From positions 710,424 to 774,423 of the forward strand of contig CATQHB010000002.1 of assembly GCA_958295765.1 (NCBI GenBank): a DNA stretch of 64,000 bases. The letters run 5' to 3'. This document shows, piece by piece, positions 1 through 8,239 of this stretch. Source of the stretch: an uncultured Dehalococcoidia bacterium. GTDB lineage: Bacteria > Chloroflexota > Dehalococcoidia > Lucifugimonadales > UBA3495. Every line of letters starts with the position of its first letter. Within the stretch, counting starts at the first letter, position 1. Below the pieces are notes generated by a model that was given only the letters and a program-made list of their open reading frames with translations, was not told where the DNA came from and did not search any database. Both the position numbers and the translations under genes were made by a program.

Positions 1-183
1 GGCGCGGTTGATGTGGCCGCGCAGTTGGTCGGTGCGGTACAGGGCGACCAGGGTGGCAACGGTAATCAGGCTGCGGTCCCGCTTGGACAACTCCGGGCGT
101 TCCCAGACATCGCCAAACAGCACGTTGGCGCTGAGTTCCGCCATCTTGGGGGCTACTTCCAGGGCCGGATTAGGGGTAGTCAT
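1..183 (-). CDS. Carboxymuconolactone decarboxylase (CMD) family protein, 5' part
   Basis: Start of a gene that runs off the left edge of the window; 61 codons are visible. The ATG has a strong ribosome binding site (GAGGAGG) eight bases upstream on the minus strand. The sequence contains FGDVWERPELSKRDRSLIT followed by a VALYRTDQLRGHINRA-like segment, the typical CMD/AhpD-family N-terminal half (helix, then the R-x-L-x-T-V region, then the GH(I/V) helix). Family members are small helical proteins: gamma-carboxymuconolactone decarboxylases or AhpD-like peroxidase partners. The CxxC of AhpD would lie beyond the edge, so the subtype cannot be decided. It lies downstream of the SDR and DUF35 genes on the same strand and may be cotranscribed with them. 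A two-domain relative lies at 55509-56348. Confidence 0.85.
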   Translation of the reverse strand, partial: MTTPNPALEVAPKMAELSANVLFGDVWERPELSKRDRSLITVATLVALYRTDQLRGHINRA

Positions 184-318
184 AAACTTTCCTCCTCAGT
201 ATTTTGCTAGGTGTTTTGGGATTGTTCCCGGCGTGAGGCCGGGTTACCGGTGGATTTGCCGGGGCCGCTCAACGCGGGTTGGATTGTATTGACTTGCCGG
301 TGGGTGGTATTGAACTGG

Positions 319-343
319 GTAGGGGCGGGTTTGTAACCCGCCC
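319..343. repeat. Family A GC-rich hairpin repeat
   Basis: Palindrome made of TAGGGGCGGGTT and AACCCGCCC with a short loop, between the CMD gene and the SDR gene. It belongs to the dispersed family also seen at 7786, 10170, 23601, 33683, 39764, 42849, 45944, 51027 and around 55 kb. The rest of the 184-402 gap shows no gene. Confidence 0.85.
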
Positions 344-402
344 AAGCTCCAAGCGAAGGAAGTGGCTAACCTGCCGACCTACTTGGAAAAGGCCCCGGTG
401 AG

Positions 403-1179
403 TCAGGACTGCCCGCCCCAGGTCAGGCCGAAATCGGCCCGCTCTACCACCTGGCCGGTGAAGGTCTCTGCCGATTGGCCGGCCAGCCATACCGCCGCCG
501 GGATAACTAAGGACGGTTCCACCATGGGGATATGCGCCGTGCCGGGCCAGTCGCCCCGGCGGTTCATCCAGGTATCCACCCGGCCGGGGCTGAGCAGGTT
601 GACTGCGATATGGCGGGGCCGGACTTCCTCGGCCAGACTCAGGAACATCCGCTCCAGCGCCGCCTTGCTCATTGAGTAACCTACCCGGCCTTCCCGGTAA
701 CCCCGGGCCGAACCGGAGGTGATGCCGATGATGGAGCCGGAACCCTGGGCCAGCATTGCGGGCAAGGCGTACTTGCACAGGAGCAGGGGCGCCCGCACGT
801 TGACTGCCAGGCAGCGGTCCAGTAAATCCGGGTCCAGGTCAATCACCGGCGCTTCGCAGTCGATACCGGCGTTGGATACTACTACGTCTATTTTCCGGTA
901 GCGGTCAAGGGTGGTCTGAACCAGGGCGCGAATGTCCCCGGCGTCGGCGACGTCGCATTTCACCGCCAGGGCTTGACCCCCGGCCCGGCGAATAGCGGCG
1001 GCGGTTTCGTGGATATTTCCCGAGGCGTAACGCGCAAACTCGGCCCCGGCCGGCGCCTCCGACTCACTGCGGGAGGCCACTACCACGCTGGCCCCGGCTT
1101 GGGCCAAGCCCTGGCACACGGCCCGGCCAATGCCCCGGCTGCCCCCGGTAACGATGGCTACTTTGCCTTCCAGTTCCAT
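403..1179 (-). CDS. Short-chain dehydrogenase/reductase (SDR)
   Basis: 258-residue classical SDR. The cofactor-binding TGGSRGIG is at residues 11-18, the NAG motif at 103-105, a Ser near 155, and the catalytic Tyr168-x3-Lys172 lies within YSMSK. All catalytic residues are present, so it should be an active NAD(P)-dependent alcohol/ketone oxidoreductase; the substrate cannot be read from sequence. Residues about 40-60 form an unusual insertion (APAGAEFARYASGN) after beta-2, where cofactor preference is normally set. The gene starts 9 bp after the stop of the DUF35 protein and was probably cotranscribed with it. That pairing suggests acyl-CoA or ring-catabolic work, which is an inference. Confidence 0.9.
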   Translation of the reverse strand: MELEGKVAIVTGGSRGIGRAVCQGLAQAGASVVVASRSESEAPAGAEFARYASGNIHETAAAIRRAGGQALAVKCDVADAGDIRALVQTTLDRYRKIDVVVSNAGIDCEAPVIDLDPDLLDRCLAVNVRAPLLLCKYALPAMLAQGSGSIIGITSGSARGYREGRVGYSMSKAALERMFLSLAEEVRPRHIAVNLLSPGRVDTWMNRRGDWPGTAHIPMVEPSLVIPAAVWLAGQSAETFTGQVVERADFGLTWGGQS

Positions 1180-1188
1180 AGCGCCGGG

Positions 1189-1620
1189 TCAGGCGGCGGG
1201 CCGGAACTTGGGCAGGCTGATGCGGTCGGTCAGGTCGTCAAAGACCACTTGCACCGCCATTCCGCACTTGATTACCGCCGGGTCGGCGGCAATTTCCACC
1301 AGGTGGGTGCAGATGCGGGCGCCGCCCTCCAGTTCCACCACTGCCGGAACGTAAGGCACCATGTCCCGAAAGGCCGGCGTCGGGGCGCGGTGTACGATGC
1401 AGAAAGTGTGCACCGTCCCCCGGCCGCTGCTCTGAATCCAGTCGGTGTTGCGGGAAAAGCAGTCGGGGCAAATGTCCCGGGGGTAAAAGTAGGTGTTGTC
1501 GCAGTCCCGGCAATGGCGGAGCCACAACTCGTGTTCCTTGCACTTTTCCCAGTAGAAATCCGATTCCGGCTGGGGCACCGGCGGGGTAATTGGCGGGGCG
1601 GGCTGAGTCTGCTGGGTCAT
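1189..1620 (-). CDS. DUF35-type zinc-ribbon/OB-fold protein
   Basis: 143 residues. The N-terminal 20 residues are Pro/Gln-rich. A rubredoxin-like zinc ribbon follows, with Cys37, Cys40, Cys51 and Cys54 (CRDC...CPDC), then an OB-fold beginning about residue 65 (GRGTVHTFCIVHR). Proteins of this type are accessory subunits that bind CoA or acyl-CoA beside thiolase-fold enzymes, as in the archaeal acetoacetyl-CoA thiolase/HMG-CoA synthase complex and the ChsH2/Ltp2 systems. No thiolase lies next to it here; it heads the SDR operon. A second DUF35 domain is fused to an HMGS-like protein at 36983-38410. The family assignment is secure; the partner is unknown. Confidence 0.88.
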   Translation of the reverse strand: MTQQTQPAPPITPPVPQPESDFYWEKCKEHELWLRHCRDCDNTYFYPRDICPDCFSRNTDWIQSSGRGTVHTFCIVHRAPTPAFRDMVPYVPAVVELEGGARICTHLVEIAADPAVIKCGMAVQVVFDDLTDRISLPKFRPAA

Positions 1621-1752
1621 CCCTTTGCTCCTTAAAAGTTAATGGCGCGGCCACTTTACGGCCTGATTCTTTGGATAGTCCTGGACGGTCTTGGATAGTA
1701 GGGAAAGCATAAGGAGAAAACAATCCAGCGTCAAGCCAATGTTTTCACCATC

Positions 1753-1828
1753 GGGGCAATTGCGTCTTAACCATGGCAACCGCCGGCAACTCAAGTAACC
1801 GTCGTTCCGGCGAAAGCCGGAATCCAGG
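1753..1828. repeat. Family B MITE-like element, half copy
   Basis: Starts with the element terminus GGGGCAATTGCGTCTTAACC and continues to one copy of the TTCCGGCGAAAGCCGGAA core. The facing second core present in full copies is missing, so this is a truncated element. It fills most of the 342-bp gap 1621-1962; nothing else was recognised there. Confidence 0.75.
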
Positions 1829-1962
1829 AAATCTTTCAAGGGTTGAAAACGCCGGTCATCAAGCCGGTTGCCACCGCTGCAATTAAGGGTTATCTTGACC
1901 TCAGACATTTCTGGTCCCGATTGTATTGTATTGATTGACCAGCTTGCCGGGGGTGGTTGGAT

Positions 1963-2892
1963 ATGCGGGTTGCCGTGATGGGAGCGGGTAGTATCGGGGG
2001 TTATTTTGGCGGGATGCTGGCCCGGGGCGGCAATGACGTTGCGTTGATTGCCCGGGGCGCGCATCTGGCCGCTATCCGGGAGCGGGGCCTGCAAATCCAT
2101 ACCGATACCGAACTGCTCACCATTCCCGGCGGCGCCGGCTTGTATGCCACCGATAACCCGGCTGAAGTCGGCCCGGTCGATTTAATCCTGCTCACGGTCA
2201 AGACCTACCAGAACGCCGAGGCAATTCCGGCAATGCTGCCGATGGTTGGCCCGGCAACCAGCGTCCTGTGCTTGCAGAACGGGATTGACAGTTACCAGAC
2301 CGCCGCCCAAGCCGTAGGGCCGGGAAAAGTGCTGCCCGGCGCGGCTTACATCGAGGCGGCCCGGCCCCAACCCGGCGTCATCCGTCAAAGTGGCAGCGTA
2401 GTCCGCATTGTATTCGGCGAACCGGACGGCAGCGACTCGGAACGGGGCAATGTTGTCCGCGATACCTTGATACCGGCCGGGATACCGGCCGAGTTCAGCC
2501 GGGATATTCAGCAAACCCTGTGGAGCAAGTTCCTATTCATAGCAACTATGGCCGGGGTAACTTCCCTTTCTCGGGAAACTATGGCCCAACTGATGCCCCG
2601 TCCCGAATGGCGGACGGTAATTGTCTCCTGTATGCGGGAGATAGAAACGGTGGGCCGGGCCGCCGGGGTGAATCTGGACGCGGCCATCGTGGAGCACACC
2701 CTGGCTTACATTGAGGGTTCCCTTGACGATATGCACGCCTCAATGCACGCCGACATCATGGCCGGCCGCCCCCTGGAACTGGAGGCCCTGAACGGCGCGG
2801 TGGTAAGGGCCGGGCGGGAGGTTGAGGTGGCGACTCCGATTAACGAGGTGATTTACGCGGCGCTCAAGCCCTTTGCCCAGGGCGGCCAATGA
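1963..2892 (+). CDS. panE: Ketopantoate reductase family protein (2-dehydropantoate 2-reductase)
   Basis: About 309 residues. The N-terminus MRVAVMGAGSIGGYFGG holds the nucleotide-binding GxGxxG (residues 7-12), followed by a typical ApbA/PanE Rossmann domain (LTVKTYQ, LQNGID) and the helical C-terminal domain (LWSKFLFIATM; LELEALNGAVVRAGREVEVATPIN). Family members reduce ketopantoate to pantoate with NADPH, but many paralogues act on other 2-ketoacids, and no pantothenate genes lie nearby. The ATG at 1963 was chosen because it begins the Rossmann strand; an in-frame TTG two codons upstream is possible. Its stop overlaps the next start in an ATGA. Confidence 0.85.
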   Translation: MRVAVMGAGSIGGYFGGMLARGGNDVALIARGAHLAAIRERGLQIHTDTELLTIPGGAGLYATDNPAEVGPVDLILLTVKTYQNAEAIPAMLPMVGPATSVLCLQNGIDSYQTAAQAVGPGKVLPGAAYIEAARPQPGVIRQSGSVVRIVFGEPDGSDSERGNVVRDTLIPAGIPAEFSRDIQQTLWSKFLFIATMAGVTSLSRETMAQLMPRPEWRTVIVSCMREIETVGRAAGVNLDAAIVEHTLAYIEGSLDDMHASMHADIMAGRPLELEALNGAVVRAGREVEVATPINEVIYAALKPFAQGGQ

Positions 2893-4937
2893 AATTCCCC
2901 CAATGGCTGAAACGCGGCATCCCGTTGTTGTCGCTGTTGCCCCTGCTGGCGGGGCTGGCCCTGGTCGCCCCGGCTTGCGCGCCGGAACCGAACCCGCTGC
3001 CCCCGGCAACGGAGACACCCCCGGTTGCCGCCGGGAGAACACCGGCCACTGTCACCGGCACCGCTACCGCCGACAATTCCCGGCCAACGACCGGTGTAAC
3101 ACCGCTGCCGCCGACACCAACGCTACCGCCACCGACCCTGGCGCCGCCGCCGGAGGCTGAAATTGACGTGACCAATGCCGATACTCCCTTTTCCATACCG
3201 GCCGGCAAGGTGCCGCCGGAGTTGGTGGCGCGCCGGCCGGAGTACGATACCACCGCCGACTTTGCCGCCCTGCTCAAACCCCATTTCCTGGCCCGCACCG
3301 CCGGGGGAAACCTGGTGGAAGTGGACGCTCCGCCGGAGTTGATGCTTGAAATAGTTGAGTGGCAGGGGCGGGCTGCCCTGCGGTTGGCGGCCGACGGCGT
3401 TGACGCCTACGTTGACTTGCTGGCCCTGCAATCCGAACTGTTGGGGGAACATCCGGCCCATAAAATATACCGGCTGCTGGCAATGGGTATTCCAATTTCT
3501 GATGACCTGCGCCGCAAGCTGGCCGGCCCTGCGGCGGGGGAACTCTTTACCAACGTCGAGTTTGAGTATTTGCGGGGCCGGACGGCGGCGGGGGTGGTTG
3601 CCGAGGTTTTCCCCGACGGCACCCTGCTGGTAATTCCCTTTGACCTGCCCCCGGAATGGCAGAGCCGGGATGACCGGATTGCCGCGCCGACCCACCTGCA
3701 CCTGAACCCGCGCGCCTTGAGCGCCGGGGTTTCCGACCTGGCCCGGGAGTATGAGCGGGAGATTCTGGCCCTGCCCTTTCCCGAACAGCGCTACCCGGCG
3801 GCGCCCCTGGCCCGGAAACAGTGCGACCTGTACCGGGAAAGCCTCAATCATCCCGGCTATGCCGACCTGATGACCTCGCTGGGGTTCCGGTTTACCCCGC
3901 AGCACGTAACCGGAGATTTGGCCGAGGCCGGCGCGCCCTTTGGCGAGCGGATACAGGCCCTGCTCTGGGGCGGTTCCGGCGCCGGAGTGCAGTATTTCGG
4001 GTTTGAGAGCGACTGGATTGCCGACATCCTGCGCCGGGAACAGGTTGACTGGTTGGGGGAGTGTGATACCGCCGGCGGTATCCGCCGCTACCCGGTAAAG
4101 GGCGATGCCGGCGATGCCAACGAACGGTATTACATTATTGCCCGCCGCTCCCTGGAACCGGACAAGAAACAGCGGTACAAGATTCTTACGCTGGACGCCG
4201 CCGGCGCCGGCGAGGAAATCTATACCGCGCCGGGGATTATCCTGCTGGCCCTGCCCCTGCCCTACGATGACCGGACCTGGCTGTTGAGTTCCGAGGGCTG
4301 GCCGGCTGCTGAGGGGGATGAGCCGGCTGACCCGCGCTGGCAGGCCGTCTATCTGGTGAACCTGGCAAGCCCGGAGGAGTATCAAAAGGTTCAGTATCCC
4401 ATCGCCCAATTCCCTGACGCCCCGGCGGCCGGTCTGTACGGCGTTTCGCCCCGGCTGAGCGGCGACCTGAATTACCTGTTCAACACCCTTTACGGCTTTC
4501 GCGACGAAGGCGGCGGCATCTGGGTGGTGGATGTGTCGGCGGAAGGGTTCTACGCCAAAGGGGATAACTTCTCCCGGATTGTGGCCTGGGATCATACTTT
4601 AAGCTGGACGCTCCTGGACGGCCCCGCCGCCGAGGAGTCCTCTGATTCCTCGGCGCTGCACGTTTTTATGACCGGCAAGGAGGTGGCCGACGACTTTGCG
4701 ATGACCGCCAACATCCTGCGGATCCGCGACGCCGGGCTGGAATCCTCTATTGAGCGGGAGGAACGGCTGTTGCAGATGGTGGGCTGGAACCCGGTGCCTT
4801 TCGGCTGGCAGCGGCTTTCCGACACCCGCTACCGGGTACTGGTGGAAACCCACTACAACTACGAAAGTTCCCTGCTGCCCCGGGCCAAGGGCGTTTACAT
4901 CATCCCGGTGGACTTGGGGGATGCGGCCGGCGGGTAG
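2889..4937 (+). CDS. Large predicted lipoprotein of unknown function
   Basis: 682 residues. An N-terminal signal (residues about 9-29, Leu-rich) ends at Cys30 (VAPAC), consistent with a lipoprotein anchored on the outer face of the membrane. Residues about 31-85 are a Pro/Thr/Ala-rich linker, typical of surface proteins in GC-rich monoderms. The remaining 590 residues are globular, acidic and rich in aromatic residues; no family was recognised and no catalytic motif stands out. The start overlaps the stop of the ketopantoate-reductase gene by 4 bp (ATGA), which implies translational coupling. Function unknown. Confidence 0.8.
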   Translation: MKFPQWLKRGIPLLSLLPLLAGLALVAPACAPEPNPLPPATETPPVAAGRTPATVTGTATADNSRPTTGVTPLPPTPTLPPPTLAPPPEAEIDVTNADTPFSIPAGKVPPELVARRPEYDTTADFAALLKPHFLARTAGGNLVEVDAPPELMLEIVEWQGRAALRLAADGVDAYVDLLALQSELLGEHPAHKIYRLLAMGIPISDDLRRKLAGPAAGELFTNVEFEYLRGRTAAGVVAEVFPDGTLLVIPFDLPPEWQSRDDRIAAPTHLHLNPRALSAGVSDLAREYEREILALPFPEQRYPAAPLARKQCDLYRESLNHPGYADLMTSLGFRFTPQHVTGDLAEAGAPFGERIQALLWGGSGAGVQYFGFESDWIADILRREQVDWLGECDTAGGIRRYPVKGDAGDANERYYIIARRSLEPDKKQRYKILTLDAAGAGEEIYTAPGIILLALPLPYDDRTWLLSSEGWPAAEGDEPADPRWQAVYLVNLASPEEYQKVQYPIAQFPDAPAAGLYGVSPRLSGDLNYLFNTLYGFRDEGGGIWVVDVSAEGFYAKGDNFSRIVAWDHTLSWTLLDGPAAEESSDSSALHVFMTGKEVADDFAMTANILRIRDAGLESSIEREERLLQMVGWNPVPFGWQRLSDTRYRVLVETHYNYESSLLPRAKGVYIIPVDLGDAAGG

Positions 4938-4954
4938 CTTTTCCGGCCTCGGCC

Positions 4955-5785
4955 TCAGCCGTAGCCGGCGAATAACGCCCGGGCCTCCAGCCGGGCGGCC
5001 AGGTCGCCAAAGGCCATCGTGTAAAAACCCCGGTAACCTGAGGATTCCAGCCGCCGGAAAACGGCACGGAAATCTATATCGCCCTCCCCCGGATTCAGAT
5101 GGACTTCCTTTTCTCCGGTATTGTCGGCCAGACGCACCTCACCGATACGGCCTACGCCAAAGGCGTCCAGAAAGCCGGCCACGTCCTCCGGCACCAGGTG
5201 GGCGTGGTTGACGGTGAAGGCCCAACCGAACCGGTCGGAGGCGATGGCGTCGAAGTAGTAGCGACACTCATCGACGGTGTGGGCCAGGTAGTGGATTTCA
5301 GCGTCATCCGGTTCCCGGTTCAGGTTTTCCAACAGCAGGGTTACCCCGGCGCCCTCGGCGTAAGCGGTGGCCCGCTTTAACCGCTCCAGGGAGGCCGCCA
5401 TCCGCTCCGCCACCACACTGCTGAAGTGATAGCCGCCATGCACCACTACCCCGTGCGCGCCCAGCCGCCGGGCCAGGTCGATGTTGCCCTCCAGGTAGCG
5501 GTCAACCGCCGCGTCCACGCTGGGGGAAAACTCGGCCACGTTGACCGAGGACGCCGTGTGCAGGGTCAGGGTTACGTGGTGGCGGCGGGCGGCGGCGATA
5601 ACCGACTCCACCCGCGCATCGTTCCAGTTATCCAGGCGATTCGGCCCCCGGTCGGCGTTAAAGTCCAGGTAGTGAAAGGAGTGGGTCGCCGCCGTTTCCA
5701 GGGCCTCTTCCAAGGAGGTGGAACCGGCGTCGTACCCGATGCGGTCTTGCAGGGTCTCTGGCAAGGTCATAGAACTTAACCTCAT
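4955..5785 (-). CDS. Sugar-phosphate isomerase/epimerase-like TIM-barrel protein
   Basis: 276 residues with the xylose-isomerase-like (AP endonuclease 2) fold. Visible metal-site elements are LHT at 75-77, VHGG at 115-118, ENLN at 153-156 (Glu ligand), NHAH at 193-196, LADN at 219-222 and the C-terminal GEGDIDF at 233-239. Most such proteins isomerise or epimerise sugars or inositol derivatives, and some are endonuclease-like; the substrate is unknown here. An alternative start five codons downstream (MTLPETL) is equally possible. It begins 8 bp after the upstream hydrolase gene, so the two form a minus-strand operon. Confidence 0.85.
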   Translation of the reverse strand: MRLSSMTLPETLQDRIGYDAGSTSLEEALETAATHSFHYLDFNADRGPNRLDNWNDARVESVIAAARRHHVTLTLHTASSVNVAEFSPSVDAAVDRYLEGNIDLARRLGAHGVVVHGGYHFSSVVAERMAASLERLKRATAYAEGAGVTLLLENLNREPDDAEIHYLAHTVDECRYYFDAIASDRFGWAFTVNHAHLVPEDVAGFLDAFGVGRIGEVRLADNTGEKEVHLNPGEGDIDFRAVFRRLESSGYRGFYTMAFGDLAARLEARALFAGYG

Positions 5786-5793
5786 TTATCCGT

Positions 5794-6510
5794 CTAGCCG
5801 CCGGCGGCCGGCGCAGTTTCCAGGGTTGCCGGAATCCACTCGGTCAGCAGGCAGGCCAGTTCCTCCCGACATTCTGCCAACCGGTGCTCGGCGCCTTCGT
5901 AGAGTACCAGTTGCTTGGGCTGGTTGGCCCACTCGTAAATCTGCTGTCCGCAGGAGTAAGGGAGCCGGGTGTCGCTTTTGCCGTGAACCACCAGCAGGGG
6001 GCGGGGCGCCACCAGCCCGGCCATGTGAGCGCCGTAGGTTTGGGGAGACAGGGACACCACGCCGGCCACGTGGCGGCTCACCGCGCCGGCGGCGATGACC
6101 ACCGCGCCGCCAAAGGAATGGCCCACTACCACCACCGGGTCATGGGCCAAATCCTCAAAATAGGTTACGCCGGCCAGCAAGTCCATAGCGCACTCGGCGA
6201 GCAGATTGGGCTGGCGATAGTCCAGGCGCAGCGAGGAAATACCCTGGCCGGTCAGGGATTGGGCCAGTTGAGCGTACAAGCCCGGCCCCGGCCCGCCGAA
6301 ACCGCCCCGGGCGCCGCAGACCCAGACTACCCCCTTCCGGGACGCCGGGGCGCGATGCAGAATGGCAGTTATTTCCCCCCGGTCGGTGCAGAGGGCCAGC
6401 CCCTCCCCGGCATCGCCGTCGGGCAAGGGAACCGGCCGCACGTCCCTGACCTCTACCTTCAGGTAGCTGTCCTTCCGTTCCTGAGGGATGGATTGCTCAT
6501 CGGTTGCCAT
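5794..6510 (-). CDS. Alpha/beta hydrolase (dienelactone-hydrolase-like)
   Basis: 238 residues. The nucleophile elbow GHSFGG puts the catalytic Ser at 132; the acid is probably Asp180 (HGKSDTRLP) and the base His209 (GAEHRL). The spacing matches small dienelactone-hydrolase/BAAT-type serine hydrolases. The first 45 residues form a beta-rich N-terminal segment before the core. The ribosome binding site is GAGGAGAG, close upstream of the ATG on the minus strand. First gene of a two-gene operon with the TIM-barrel protein. Substrate unknown. Confidence 0.85.
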   Translation of the reverse strand: MATDEQSIPQERKDSYLKVEVRDVRPVPLPDGDAGEGLALCTDRGEITAILHRAPASRKGVVWVCGARGGFGGPGPGLYAQLAQSLTGQGISSLRLDYRQPNLLAECAMDLLAGVTYFEDLAHDPVVVVGHSFGGAVVIAAGAVSRHVAGVVSLSPQTYGAHMAGLVAPRPLLVVHGKSDTRLPYSCGQQIYEWANQPKQLVLYEGAEHRLAECREELACLLTEWIPATLETAPAAGG

Positions 6511-6595
6511 AAGTTTCTCTCCTCGCGCCGGTTGGCGTTGCTCCCCTATCCTATTCCAACCCGGTCGCCCCTGTCCATTAAAACGTCGTTAAGCC

Positions 6596-6716
6596 GGGCA
6601 ATCGCAGAATAAACCCGTCGCCATAAATAACCCGTCGTTCCGGCGAAAGCCGGAATCCCGGTTGTTTGGGTTGCCGACGGTTGCCTGGGTTGCCCTGGTT
6701 AAGACACGATTGCCCT
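6596..6716. repeat. Family B MITE-like element, short copy
   Basis: Begins with GGGCAATCGC, contains one TTCCGGCGAAAGCCGGAA core near 6636-6655, and ends with the inverted terminus (GGTTAAGACACGATTGCCC). It lies between divergently transcribed hydrolase genes. The terminal inverted repeats are clear although the inner second core is missing. Confidence 0.75.
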
Positions 6717-6794
6717 GACCAAAACCCCTTGCCGGTTGTCAACCGCCAGCCTGCTGGTTATCATTTGTTTCTGCATCCGGGCGGGAGGGATAGA

Positions 6795-7670
6795 ATGGCG
6801 CAAACTCCGATTGACGGTTGGCTTTCGGTCAACGGGATAAACCTGCACTATCGGGACTGGGGCGGTTCCGGGCAACCGGTGGTATTGCTGCACGGCCTGG
6901 CCTCCACTTGTCATATCTGGGACCTGGTGGCCCCGATGCTGGCTGAGGAGTTTGCCGTTGTCGCCGTGGACCAGCGGGGACATGGGGAGAGCGACAAACC
7001 GGATTACGGGTACGATTTCGCTACCGTGGGCCAGGACTTGCTGGGAGTAATTGAGGCGTTGAATCTGGATAAGCCGGTAATTGTCGGCCATTCTTGGGGC
7101 GCCGACGTCGCCCTGGAGTTTGCGGTGGCCCATCCCGCCTTGCCGCGCGGCATCTGTTTTGTTGACGGGGGCATGATTGAACCTTCGGCCCGGCCCGGCA
7201 TGACGCTGGAACAGGCGCGGGTGGATATGGCCCCCCCGGTGTTCACCGGAATGACTTTGGAACAGTTCCGGCAGCGGTTCCGGGAACGTCCCCGGCCCTT
7301 TCCTCTGCCCCCGGAGTTTGAGGCAATCCTGCTGGCAAACTTTGCGGTGCTGGAGGACGGCACCATCCGCGCCCAGCTCAGCCGGGAGAATCACCTGCGG
7401 ATTATCGACGCCCTTTGGGAGCACCATCCCCCCCAGCTTTACCCCCAGGTTTCCTGCCCGGTCTTGATACTGCCGGCGCGGATGCAGAACGATGACTCGG
7501 TGGCGGCCCGCACCCTGCGGCGGGAAAGCAGCGTAGCCGTCGCCGAACAAACCCTGCCGCACTGCAAGACGGTCTGGCTGGAGGACAGCATCCACGACGT
7601 ACCGGTACAGCGTCCCCAACTGGTGGCCGGCCTTATTCGGGAACATATCGTTAGCGGGTTCTTTGGTTAG
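6795..7670 (+). CDS. Alpha/beta-fold hydrolase
   Basis: 291 residues from the ATG at 6795, which follows the ribosome binding site GGGAGGG; the frame extends upstream only through repeat sequence. The oxyanion-hole HG is at 33-34, DQRGHGESDKP at 59-69 and the nucleophile GHSWGA with Ser100; the C-terminal His lies in DSIHDVPVQRP. This is the haloalkane-dehalogenase/epoxide-hydrolase/esterase type of alpha/beta hydrolase. DQRGHG rather than a dehalogenase halide Trp pair favours an esterase or lactonase, but this is not decisive. Monocistronic, with repeats on both sides. Confidence 0.87.
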   Translation: MAQTPIDGWLSVNGINLHYRDWGGSGQPVVLLHGLASTCHIWDLVAPMLAEEFAVVAVDQRGHGESDKPDYGYDFATVGQDLLGVIEALNLDKPVIVGHSWGADVALEFAVAHPALPRGICFVDGGMIEPSARPGMTLEQARVDMAPPVFTGMTLEQFRQRFRERPRPFPLPPEFEAILLANFAVLEDGTIRAQLSRENHLRIIDALWEHHPPQLYPQVSCPVLILPARMQNDDSVAARTLRRESSVAVAEQTLPHCKTVWLEDSIHDVPVQRPQLVAGLIREHIVSGFFG

Positions 7671-7785
7671 TATTGCGGGTTTTTCACCTCTGTAGTGAAA
7701 AGCCCTTCGCAAGCGGATATTCCCAACACTTTCCGGTATTTCTTACCGGTGTTGGTATTTTTGCCATACTTCGCTATTTTGGCCG

Positions 7786-7887
7786 GTAGGGGCGGGTTTG
7801 TAACCCGCCCACGTTTCGGTAGCGGCGTTGGTTCTCCGCACCGAATTTGCCGTTGAACGCAGGGCGGGTTACAAACCCGCCCCTACA
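7786..7887. repeat. Family A hairpins in a facing pair
   Basis: Two GC-rich palindromes, 7786-7810 and 7861-7887, face each other in opposite orientation around a 50-bp spacer. The outer ends are GGTAGGGGCGGG and its complement. The same paired layout recurs at 33683-33769, 39764-39950 and 42849-42965, so the pair rather than the single hairpin may be the mobile unit. Confidence 0.85.
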
Positions 7888-7909
7888 CCGTTGAAAATAC
7901 CAACAAGCC

Positions 7910-8163
7910 GGGGCAATCGCATCATAAACCCGTCATCATAAACAACCCGTCGTTCCGGCGAAAGCCGGAATCCAGAACTCTCATTAGCCGGCACGCTCTT
8001 TTCCGGGGGATTTCCTGGATTCCGGCTTTCGCCGGAACGACGGTTGCCTGCGCCAGAATGACGGTTGCTTTCGCCGGAACAACGGTTGCCTGCGCCGGAA
8101 TGACGGTTGCCTGCGCTGGAACGACGTTTGCCTGGATTGCCCCGGTTAAGGCGCGATTGCCCG
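7910..8163. repeat. Family B MITE-like element with internal tandem repeats
   Basis: Full-length copy. The left terminus is GGGGCAATCGC; cores at 7948-7973 and 8018-8043 face each other around a conserved spacer. From about 8040 to 8130 there are several degenerate tandem units of about 20 bp related to GGAATGACGGTTGCCTGCGC, and the right terminus GGTTAAGGCGCGATTGCCC ends at 8163. Together with the family A pair it fills the 569-bp gap 7671-8239. Confidence 0.85.
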
Positions 8164-8181
8164 GCCCGCAAGCTGCCCGGT

Positions 8182-8210
8182 TTGACAGCAGGTAGGGCCA
8201 GGTTTACACT
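8182..8210 (+). promoter_or_regulatory. Sigma-70-type promoter for the NHL-propeller genes
   Basis: TTGACA at 8182-8187, 17-bp spacer, TACACT at 8205-8210; expected transcription start near 8217, 23 bases before the ATG at 8240. This is one of the best matches in the window. It lies immediately outside the right end of a family B element. Confidence 0.7.
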
Positions 8211-8239
8211 GCCTTAAACTGCTACAGGGGGGACAAGCT

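Noticed and set aside
3123-4595. 490-codon antisense frame under the large lipoprotein
   Set aside because: Pro/Gly/Gln-rich with no domain, fully inside a well-formed lipoprotein gene with a coupled start.
7681-7705. Terminator after the alpha/beta hydrolase gene (TTTTCAC...GTGAAAA)
   Set aside because: The short AT-rich stem is not followed by a T tract on the coding strand, so it was not called.
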